Shown piece after piece: positions 1 to 4,977 of a stretch of 5,010 nt of DNA (position 1 is the first letter of the stretch; every line of letters begins with the position of its first letter). Under the pieces are notes generated by a model, which ran no database searches, had not been told where the DNA came from, and worked only from the letters and a program-made list of their open reading frames with translations. The translations under genes were made by a program, and so were the position numbers. The DNA is from Thermoplasmata archaeon (lineage in GTDB: Archaea; Thermoplasmatota; Thermoplasmata; RBG-16-68-12): the NCBI GenBank assembly GCA_021788795.1, contig JAJYKG010000172.1, positions 1 to 5,010 of the forward strand, read 5' to 3'.

Positions 1-321
1 AAGCCCCGTCCGGATGAGGTCGCCGCCTGCCGGCCGTATCTGCGGGCCCAGATCGCCTGCGTATGGCCGCGGGTCGTGGTGACCCTCGGGTCCACGGCCC
101 TCCGGGCACTCCTGGGGCCGGGCCACGAGCTCAAGACCTCGAGGCGGGAGTCCCTGCACGTGGGCGGGATCCCCGTCGTGGCGACCTACCACCCCGCCGG
201 CGTTCTCTACAACCGGAAGCTGGAACCCCGCCTTCGGCAGGATCTGCGGAAGGTCGCGCGGGCCGTGGCCCCGGCGCGCCGTTCGCGGCGACGCCGCGGG
301 GCTAGCGGAAGAAGGGCTTGA
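1..321 (+). CDS. Family 4 (Fe-S) uracil-DNA glycosylase, C-terminal part
   Basis: Reading from the first base gives 106 residues ending in TGA at 319-321; the N-terminus lies upstream of the window. The enzyme family removes uracil from DNA and starts base excision repair. Visible family 4 marks are the PRPDEVAACRPYL stretch (residues 3-14), in which Cys10 matches the last of the four cysteines that hold the 4Fe-4S cluster. It is followed by a beta strand ending VVVTLG (25-30) and by YHPAGVL (63-69), which contains the His-Pro motif that contacts the DNA minor groove. The usual form is HPAAVL, so Gly67 is a mild variant. The last 20 or so residues are Arg/Ala-rich and probably a disordered basic tail. 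Its end overlaps the end of the convergent polX gene by 20 bases. The uracil pocket, the general-base motif and the first three cysteines cannot be checked here. The family call is firm; the exact subgroup is less so. Confidence 0.87.
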   Translation, partial: KPRPDEVAACRPYLRAQIACVWPRVVVTLGSTALRALLGPGHELKTSRRESLHVGGIPVVATYHPAGVLYNRKLEPRLRQDLRKVARAVAPARRSRRRRGASGRRA

Positions 322-2032
322 CCCGCTCCAGCGGCCACGCGTTGACGAGGTCTGCGGCGGTCAGCCAGCCTCGCCGCGCGCTGCCCACCCCGAAGCGCAT
401 CGCGCCGAGTTCCGGGCCGCCATGGGCGTCCGTGTCCACGGTGAGCACGCAGCCCGCCGCCTTCGCGGCGCGCGCCTGCGGCCCCGTGAGGTCCATCCGG
501 GTGGGCCCCGCGTTGACCTCGACCGCCGTGCCCGTGCGGGCGCAGGCGGCGAACACGGCGTCGAAATCGATCTCGATGGGGTCGCGGGAACCGATGAGCC
601 GGGCCATCGGGTGGGCGAGCACGTTCACGTACGGGTTCTCCACCGCCGCCACGACGCGCGCGGTCATCTCCTTCCGGGGCACCGTGAACTTCGAGTGGAT
701 CGAGGCGAGGGCGTAGTCGAACTCCTTGAGGACCTCGTCCGGGTAGTCCATCGCGCCGCCTTCGAGGATGTCGCACTCCGTGCCGACGAGGACCGTGAAC
801 CCCTTGAGGTCCCGGTTCAGCTCGCGGATGCGGTCCCGCTGGGCGAGCGCCTGCTCGCTCGTGAGACCGAAGGCCACGACAGCGGAGGGCGAGTGGTCCG
901 AGATGCCGACGTACTCGTAGCCGAGGGCGCGCGCGGCCCCCACCATGGCCTCGAGCGGCTCCGTCCCGTCCGTCGCGTTCGTGTGGACGTGGAAGTCGCC
1001 GCGGATGTCCGAGGGTTTCACCAGGTCGGGGAGTTCGCCCCTCTGGGCCGCCTCGATCTCCCCGCGGTCCTCCCGAAGTTCCGGGGGGATCCACGGCAAT
1101 CCGAGGGCGCGGTACACGTCCTCCTCGCTCGCGCCCGCGAGCGTATGCTCGCCGCGGAAGACGCCGTACTCGTTCAGCTTGAGGCCCTGGTCCACGGCCA
1201 TGCTCCGCAGGTGGACGTTGTGGTCCTTCGACCCCGTGAAGTACTGGAGCCCCGCCCCCCAGCTGTCCGCGTCCAGGATCTCCAGGTCCACCTGGAGCAG
1301 ATGCCGCGCGCCGTCATAGCCGGCGTAGTCGACGAGGACGCTCGACTTGATCTCGCCCTCCGAGTAGACCTGCTTCACGTCGCGGAACGAGGTGAAGGCG
1401 CGCATGACGCTCCGGACGTCCGGCGTGGTCACGAGGATGTCCACGTCGCCCACGGTCTCCCGCATCCGCCGGAAGCTGCCCGCGGCCTCGAGCCGCGCGA
1501 CGGGGGCGTGGGCCTCGAGGTGCGCGCGGAGGGCGTCCACCACGCGGGCCGCGTCCCACAGGAGGGCCCGCGACTGGCCCTGACGGTAGGTCCCGATCGC
1601 CTTCAGGAGGTTCGCCTCCGTCTTCTCCCCGAAGCCTTTGATCCGCCGCAGGCGGCGGTGCTTCGCGGCCTGTTCGAGCGTCGCCAGGTCCGTGATCCCG
1701 AGCTGCTGCCAGAGCACCTGGACCTTCTTCGGCCCGATGCCGCGCACCTGCAGGAGCTCGAGCACGCCCGCGGGGATGCGGGCCTTCAGCTCCTCGTGGT
1801 AGGCGATGCGGCCCGTGGTCACGAACTCGGTGATCTTGTCCGCGATCGCGCTCCCCACGCCGGGGATGTCCCCGAGCCGGCCCTCGCTGGCGAGGTCTGC
1901 GACGTCCGTCGTCAGGCCCTCGATCGCGCGGGCGGCGCGGTGATAGGAGACCACGCGGAAGCGGTCCTCCCCGAGGATGTCGAGCATGTCGCCGATCTCG
2001 TGGAGGGCGGCCGCGACCTCCTCGTTCGTCAC
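302..2032 (-). CDS. polX: Family X DNA polymerase with PHP domain (PolX)
   Basis: A complete protein of 576 residues, about the usual length for prokaryotic PolX, which fills short gaps in DNA repair. Three helix-hairpin-helix segments are seen at about 55-67 (IPGVGSAIADKI), 96-107 (VRGIGPKK) and 131-143. Lys66 aligns with the lyase lysine Lys72 of DNA polymerase beta. The nucleotidyltransferase core has GS at 185-186, metal-binding Asp196 and Asp198 in GDVDIL, a likely third Asp249 in LQVDLEIL, and YFTGS at 264-268, matching the polymerase beta sugar-gate region. A PHP phosphoesterase domain follows from about 345: His348/His350 (HVH), SDH at 378-380, Glu419, His446, His474 and DTDAH at 533-537. 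All expected metal ligands seem present, so the 3'-5' exonuclease or 3'-end processing known for this family is probable. GTG is taken as start because no ATG, GTG or TTG lies in frame just upstream and a TATA box sits about 28 bases away, suggesting a leaderless mRNA. The neighbouring uracil-DNA glycosylase supports a repair role. Confidence 0.96.
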   Translation of the reverse strand: MTNEEVAAALHEIGDMLDILGEDRFRVVSYHRAARAIEGLTTDVADLASEGRLGDIPGVGSAIADKITEFVTTGRIAYHEELKARIPAGVLELLQVRGIGPKKVQVLWQQLGITDLATLEQAAKHRRLRRIKGFGEKTEANLLKAIGTYRQGQSRALLWDAARVVDALRAHLEAHAPVARLEAAGSFRRMRETVGDVDILVTTPDVRSVMRAFTSFRDVKQVYSEGEIKSSVLVDYAGYDGARHLLQVDLEILDADSWGAGLQYFTGSKDHNVHLRSMAVDQGLKLNEYGVFRGEHTLAGASEEDVYRALGLPWIPPELREDRGEIEAAQRGELPDLVKPSDIRGDFHVHTNATDGTEPLEAMVGAARALGYEYVGISDHSPSAVVAFGLTSEQALAQRDRIRELNRDLKGFTVLVGTECDILEGGAMDYPDEVLKEFDYALASIHSKFTVPRKEMTARVVAAVENPYVNVLAHPMARLIGSRDPIEIDFDAVFAACARTGTAVEVNAGPTRMDLTGPQARAAKAAGCVLTVDTDAHGGPELGAMRFGVGSARRGWLTAADLVNAWPLERVKPFFR

Positions 2033-2055
2033 GGCCGCACGAACCCCGGCGACCT

Positions 2056-2069
2056 CCTTTATAGTTTCG
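2056..2069. promoter_or_regulatory. Shared TATA element between polX and the DUF72 gene
   Basis: On the minus strand this reads CGAAA followed by CTATAAAGG, a good archaeal BRE plus TATA box. Its centre (2060.5) lies 28.5 bases from the GTG of polX at 2032, the spacing expected for a leaderless transcript. On the plus strand the same bases read CTTTATAG, and the centre is again 28.5 bases from an in-frame GTG at 2089 of the DUF72 gene. The plus-strand orientation lacks a clear A-rich BRE, so the polX direction is probably stronger. No other TATA-like sequence is present in the short gap between the two genes. Confidence 0.65.
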
Positions 2070-2076
2070 CGCGCGC

Positions 2077-2820
2077 ATGGGCGGGCGCGTGATCTGGGTC
2101 GGGACCTGCGGCTTCGCGCGCCGCCACGCGGACGTGTTCCGCGACCTCGCCGCGGTGGAGATCCAGCAGACGTTCTACCGCCCCGTGGCCCCGGAACTCG
2201 CGGCCCGGTGGGCGGCCGAGGCGCCCGCGGGCTTCCGGTTCACGATGAAGGCGTCCCAGTTCATCACCCACGAGGCGTCGTCCCCCACCTACCGCCGCGC
2301 GGGGCGCACGATCCCGCCCGCGGAGGCGGACGCGTACGGCGGCTTCCGGGCGACAGCCCGCGTCGAGGAGGGGTGGCGGGCCACCGCCGCGGTCGCGGAG
2401 GCGCTCCACGCCGCGGCCGTCGTCTTCCAGTGCCCCGCCTCGTTCCTGCCGACCCCGAAGAACCTCGAGGCGCTGTACGCCTTCTTCGAGTCGCACGGGA
2501 CCTCCTCGGTCCGCGCCTGGGAGCCGCGAGGCCCCTGGCCCACCCACGTCGTCGAGAGGATCTGCGAGGACCTCGGCCTCGTCCACGCGGTCGACCCGTT
2601 CGCCGCGGAACCGGCCACCGCCGGCTTGGCCTACTTCCGCCTCCACGGCAGCCCGCCCGGCCAGGCCGCGTACCGGTACACGTACACGGACGCGGACCGG
2701 GTGCGACTCCGCTCCATGGCGGAGGAGTACGACGACGCCTACGTGATGTTCAACAACGTGGCGATGCACGCGGACGCGCGCGGGTTCCGCGCGCTCCTCG
2801 GCTCCGGGGCCCAGGGATAA
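2077..2820 (+). CDS. DUF72 family protein (YecE-like)
   Basis: A protein of 247 residues, the normal size for DUF72, a TIM-barrel-like family of unsettled biochemical function. Family blocks appear in order: VGTCGF (8-13), VEIQQTFYR (27-35), FRFTMKASQFITH (53-65), VVFQCPASF (115-123), AWEPRGPW (147-154, the EFRHPSW-like block), VDPF (172-175), FRLHG (187-191) and MFNN (224-227). No signal peptide or membrane segment is seen, so it is probably cytosolic. The first block is normally GTSGW; here it is GTCGF, with Cys in place of Ser and Phe in place of Trp. The ATG at 2077 gives the longest form, but a TATA box centred at 2060.5 is too close to it for that codon to be transcribed from that promoter. 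GTG at 2089 (243 residues, starting just before IWVGTCGF) fits both promoter spacing and typical DUF72 N-termini. The gene is divergent from polX, and 80 bases separate it from the ATPase gene. Confidence 0.88.
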   Translation: MGGRVIWVGTCGFARRHADVFRDLAAVEIQQTFYRPVAPELAARWAAEAPAGFRFTMKASQFITHEASSPTYRRAGRTIPPAEADAYGGFRATARVEEGWRATAAVAEALHAAAVVFQCPASFLPTPKNLEALYAFFESHGTSSVRAWEPRGPWPTHVVERICEDLGLVHAVDPFAAEPATAGLAYFRLHGSPPGQAAYRYTYTDADRVRLRSMAEEYDDAYVMFNNVAMHADARGFRALLGSGAQG

Positions 2821-2834
2821 TCAAAGCTGGCATT

Positions 2835-2854
2835 CACGGAAGAGCAAAGGCGAG
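2835..2854 (+). repeat. Upstream block shared with the winged-helix gene, copy 1
   Basis: CACGGAAG (2835-2842) is followed by CAAA (2845-2848) and CGAG (2851-2854). The same three words occur in the same order upstream of the winged-helix gene at 4472-4492, with a one-base difference in one spacer. The block sits directly before the BRE and TATA of the ATPase gene, a position suited to an activator or repressor. The match was found by eye and could be chance; it is offered as a candidate operator. Confidence 0.35.
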
Positions 2855-2869
2855 GAAACGTTTGTATAG
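2855..2869 (+). promoter_or_regulatory. Promoter of the GvpD-like ATPase gene
   Basis: GAAACG (2855-2860) is a plausible BRE and TTTGTATAG (2861-2869) a plausible TATA box. With the usual 24-27 bases to the start site, transcription would begin near 2890, giving a leader of about 10 bases before the ATG at 2901. The two elements are joined by the perfect 8-base palindrome AAACGTTT (2856-2863); a protein bound there would compete with TBP/TFB. Confidence 0.6.
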
Positions 2870-2889
2870 CCCTCCCCGCACTTGCGAGC

Positions 2890-2895
2890 GAGGAT
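2890..2895 (+). promoter_or_regulatory. Possible ribosome binding site of the ATPase gene
   Basis: GAGGAT lies five bases before the ATG at 2901 and can pair partly with the anti-Shine-Dalgarno end of 16S rRNA. It supports 2901 as the start, although it falls close to the predicted transcript 5' end, so the leader may be too short for it to be fully used. Confidence 0.4.
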
Positions 2896-2900
2896 CGGCC

Positions 2901-4406
2901 ATGGCGAAATCGGGGCGCATCCCACGGGAGGTCATCGAGTTCTTCAACCAGCCCGGCGGCCACTCCCTGATCGTGAAGGGGCCCGCGGGGACGGGCAAGA
3001 CGACGTTCGCCCTGCAGCTCACGGAGGAGCTGGGCGAGGTCGCGGAGTCCCACTACCTGAGCTCCCGCGTCTCGGACGAGTCCCTGTACAACCAGTTCCC
3101 CTGGCTCCGGGACCGGCTCAAGCCCGCCATCCTCCAGACCGCGCCGCCGAAGCCCAAGGCGACGACCAAGGTCCTCCGGACCGCCTTGGACCAGCTCGAG
3201 GGCAAGATCGAGGCGGGCGAGGAGAGCGGCGACGAGGAGGGCGCGAAGTCCGTCGCCGGGGCCGACGTCAAGGACGGCTACATCGAGATGTCCATCGGCT
3301 TCGACCTGCCGGAGATCGAGGCCGCATACGATTTCGTGGACGGGAAGATGCCCAAGCGGTCCCTCGTCCTCATCGACTCGATCGACGCGCTCGCCGAGCA
3401 CTACGGCCTCGCCGCGTCCAAGCTCATCAACGTCCTCCAGCGGGACCTGGTGGAAGGGAGCAAGCAGAACGTCGTCTACGTGCTCGAAGGAGGCGGCGAG
3501 ACGCGCCTCGATTACCTCGGCGACGGTGTGCTCAGCCTCTCCTCCCTGGAGCATCAGGGCCGCCGGCTGCGCGTGATGGCGATCGAGAAGCTGCGCGGGC
3601 AGCAGGTCGGCCAGCACAAGTACCTCTACACGCTCGACGGCGGGCGCCTCGAGGCCTTCGAGGCGAAGGAGGCGTCCAAGGGTTCCACGCCGCGGGGATG
3701 GAAAGCGATCCCGGACCCGAGCAAGGGCGTCGTGAGCACGGGCGCGAGGGGGCTCGACGCGATCCTCGGCGGCTTCCTGCGCGGCCGCGTCACCGCGTTC
3801 GAAATCTCGAACTACGTCCCCGCAGATTATGTGGACTGGCTCCGGACGGCCATGGTGTGCAACTTCGCGGCCCAGGGCCGCGGCGTCGCCCACGTGCCCC
3901 CGCGGAAGGGGAGCGCGGAGTTCCTCCGCGAGCTCGTGAGCCCGCACCTCCCGTCCAACGTGTTCGAGACCCACGTCCAGGTCTTCGAACCGGTCACGCT
4001 CGGCAGCGGGGAGGTCTCCAAGAACGCCCTCCACATGGAGGGGACGAACGTGGACAACGACCTGAAGTGGTCCAACGTGGAGTACCACCTCCCCCGGTCC
4101 GCGCGGCCGTACCTCGCCCTGATCGCCTTCGACACGCTCGAGTCCGTCTACGGCGACAAGGTGCTCGAGCAGATGTCCGGTGTCCTCGGGGCCGTGCGCC
4201 GCTCGGGCGACGTGTTCGTCGGGTTCGTCACCCCGCAGAGCGCGTCCGGCGCGAAGTTCACGAACCTGGCGAGCACCGTCCTCCATGTGGAGAGTCTGAG
4301 CGGCTGCGTGGTCCTCTACGGGGAGAAGCCGTACACGGAGCTGTTCGCCTTCTCGTGGGACTGGAGCGGCGGCGTGCCCGAGATGGTGCTCCGCCCCATC
4401 GTCTGA
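2901..4406 (+). CDS. GvpD/KaiC-like RecA-superfamily ATPase
   Basis: A protein of 501 residues. The N-terminal RecA-like domain has Walker A GPAGTGKTT (27-35) and Walker B SLVLIDS (154-160, Asp159). An acidic, low-complexity insert lies between them at about 98-125. A basic strand, RRLRVMAIEKLRG (221-233), precedes LYTLDGGRLEAF (242-253), the arrangement seen at the end of KaiC-type domains. A second RecA-like half begins at STGARGLDAILGGFLRGRVT (279-298), where KaiC-like proteins have a hydrophobic strand leading into a P-loop. Here that P-loop is replaced by EISNYVPADY, and a Walker-B-like ALIAFDTLESVYG is kept at 406-418. It thus appears to have one active and one degenerate domain. The N-terminal architecture recalls GvpD, the P-loop repressor of haloarchaeal gas-vesicle genes, but no gas-vesicle gene is present, so a wider signalling or transcription role is inferred. 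It is probably cytosolic. ATG 2901 follows a TATA box and GAGGAT, and family-like sequence begins right there. Annotation simply as an 'ATPase domain-containing protein' is equally possible. Confidence 0.82.
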   Translation: MAKSGRIPREVIEFFNQPGGHSLIVKGPAGTGKTTFALQLTEELGEVAESHYLSSRVSDESLYNQFPWLRDRLKPAILQTAPPKPKATTKVLRTALDQLEGKIEAGEESGDEEGAKSVAGADVKDGYIEMSIGFDLPEIEAAYDFVDGKMPKRSLVLIDSIDALAEHYGLAASKLINVLQRDLVEGSKQNVVYVLEGGGETRLDYLGDGVLSLSSLEHQGRRLRVMAIEKLRGQQVGQHKYLYTLDGGRLEAFEAKEASKGSTPRGWKAIPDPSKGVVSTGARGLDAILGGFLRGRVTAFEISNYVPADYVDWLRTAMVCNFAAQGRGVAHVPPRKGSAEFLRELVSPHLPSNVFETHVQVFEPVTLGSGEVSKNALHMEGTNVDNDLKWSNVEYHLPRSARPYLALIAFDTLESVYGDKVLEQMSGVLGAVRRSGDVFVGFVTPQSASGAKFTNLASTVLHVESLSGCVVLYGEKPYTELFAFSWDWSGGVPEMVLRPIV

Positions 4407-4434
4407 GCCCCTCGGCGCGGTCCCTCCGCAACCG

Positions 4435-4461
4435 CGGACTTCGGCCGGCCGAGCGCGTCCG
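4435..4461. other. GC-rich potential stem-loop after the ATPase gene
   Basis: The perfect 12-base palindrome TCGGCCGGCCGA (4441-4452) is flanked by CGGAC (4435-4439) and GTCCG (4457-4461), which can form an outer stem. It begins about 28 bases after the ATPase stop codon. No T-run follows, so intrinsic termination of the archaeal type is not supported; it could act as an mRNA 3' structure or be a by-product of high GC. Confidence 0.25.
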
Positions 4462-4471
4462 GTCCCCGGCC

Positions 4472-4492
4472 CACGGAAGTATCAAAAACGAG
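4472..4492 (+). repeat. Upstream block shared with the ATPase gene, copy 2
   Basis: CACGGAAG (4472-4479), CAAA (4483-4486) and CGAG (4489-4492) repeat the order and nearly the spacing of the block at 2835-2854. Here the block is 13 bases further from the TATA box than in copy 1 (39 against 26 bases, start to start), slightly more than one helical turn. The parallel suggests that the two genes may be controlled by the same factor, possibly the winged-helix protein itself. Confidence 0.35.
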
Positions 4493-4501
4493 AACCGGAT
4501 A

Positions 4502-4518
4502 GAAACGGAGTTAATATG
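4502..4518 (+). promoter_or_regulatory. Promoter of the winged-helix gene
   Basis: GAAACG (4502-4507), the same BRE-like word as in the ATPase promoter, precedes the TATA-like TTAATATG (4511-4518). The TATA centre is about 24 bases before the ATG at 4538, so the transcript probably begins at or very near the start codon. The gene therefore has its own promoter even though it follows the ATPase gene on the same strand. Confidence 0.6.
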
Positions 4519-4537
4519 GGGCTTGAATCGAGCCGCA

Positions 4538-4882
4538 ATGCGGGAAAAGGACGTTTCGCGGTTGCTCACGGATGAGTACGCGGAACGCATCCTCGTCGCC
4601 ACGCAGGACGTGCCGCGGTCGGTCCAGGAAATCTCGGACCGGTACGACATTCCCATCGCCGCCTGCTACCGCAAGATCCACGAGCTCGAGTCCGCGGCGT
4701 TCCTCAAGGTCGCCGAGATCGTGACGACGCCGAAGGGCAAGACGATGAAGCTCTACCGCTCCCTTCTGAAGTCGGCCCACCTCGTCTACGAGGACGGCGT
4801 CTTCCGGGTCAAGTTCGAGTTCGATGTCGAGAAGGACATCAACGGGAAGTGGATCGAGCTCAACTCGGCCAACAGCGCGTGA
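4538..4882 (+). CDS. Small winged-helix DNA-binding protein, ArsR-like
   Basis: A protein of 114 residues. Helices at about 12-25 and 28-37 lead to a recognition helix, IPIAACYRKIHELESAAFL (38-56), the pattern of ArsR-like winged helix-turn-helix regulators. A beta wing follows at 57-75, with the basic turn TTPKGKTMKLYR. The C-terminus (82-108) is rich in charged and aromatic residues in a likely beta hairpin, YEDGVFRVKFEFDV then NGKWIELN; this may be a dimer or partner interface. No metal-binding cysteine pair of classical ArsR sensors is present: the only cysteine is Cys43, in the recognition helix. ATG 4538 is chosen because it stands about 24 bases from a TATA box; an in-frame TTG at 4523 is a weaker option. 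The gene follows the ATPase gene by 131 bases with a separate promoter, and similar upstream blocks suggest linked control. The DNA target and signal are unknown. Confidence 0.85.
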   Translation: MREKDVSRLLTDEYAERILVATQDVPRSVQEISDRYDIPIAACYRKIHELESAAFLKVAEIVTTPKGKTMKLYRSLLKSAHLVYEDGVFRVKFEFDVEKDINGKWIELNSANSA

Positions 4883-4887
4883 GGCTT

Positions 4888-4916
4888 CGCGCGCGCGGGC
4901 GCGTTTTCCGCGCGCG
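4888..4916. terminator. GC hairpin after the winged-helix gene, possible 3' end
   Basis: CGCGCGCGG (4888-4896) pairs perfectly with CCGCGCGCG (4908-4916) around an 11-base loop that ends in TTTT. It starts five bases after the stop codon. Because the T-run is in the loop rather than after the stem, it is not a standard terminator on either strand. It may protect or pause the transcript end. Confidence 0.3.
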
Positions 4917-4917
4917 G

Positions 4918-4958
4918 TGATAATCAACGCGCGAAACAGATTCCCCGTCTGATAATCA
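4918..4958. repeat. Two TGATAATCA dyads 32 bases apart
   Basis: TGATAATCA occurs at 4918-4926 and again at 4950-4958. Each copy is an odd-length inverted repeat (TGAT, A, ATCA), and the start-to-start distance of 32 bases is about three helical turns, so both would face the same side of DNA. They lie upstream of the TATA box at 4970 and look like paired binding sites for a dimeric regulator. The core GATAATCA also occurs at 2816-2823, upstream of the ATPase promoter. Confidence 0.45.
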
Positions 4959-4969
4959 CGGCCGATAGC

Positions 4970-4977
4970 TTAAATAT
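4970..4977 (+). promoter_or_regulatory. TATA box of a gene beyond the window
   Basis: TTAAATAT is an AT island in very GC-rich DNA and a good archaeal TATA box. Transcription would begin near 5000. No start codon is present between there and the window end, so the gene it serves lies to the right. The paired TGATAATCA dyads just upstream would be its control sites. Confidence 0.55.

Noticed and set aside
2052..2060. AAAGGAGGT on the minus strand, a perfect Shine-Dalgarno-like word upstream of polX.
   Set aside because: It is 19 bases from the GTG, too far for pairing to guide that start, has no alternative in-frame start at proper spacing, and overlaps the TATA box, so it is probably not transcribed.
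422..2092. Long plus-strand open frame opposite polX.
   Set aside because: It is an antisense shadow caused by the high GC content; it shows no recognisable domain, while polX carries full catalytic motifs.
1977..2900. Open frame upstream of, and in frame with, the ATPase start, which would give a much longer fusion protein.
   Set aside because: The translated stretch is Arg/Pro/Gly-rich shadow sequence of polX and the DUF72 gene. Family-like ATPase sequence begins at 2901, right after a TATA box and a possible ribosome binding site.
2739..4286. Long minus-strand open frame opposite the ATPase gene.
   Set aside because: Its composition (Leu/Arg/Asp/Val/Gly repeats) is typical of the complement of a GC-rich gene; the opposite strand has clear Walker motifs.
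2882..4537. Long open frame upstream of, and in frame with, the winged-helix start.
   Set aside because: It overlaps the ATPase gene in another frame and reads as Arg/Pro-rich shadow sequence. The promoter at 4502-4518 and the protein pattern place the start at 4538.
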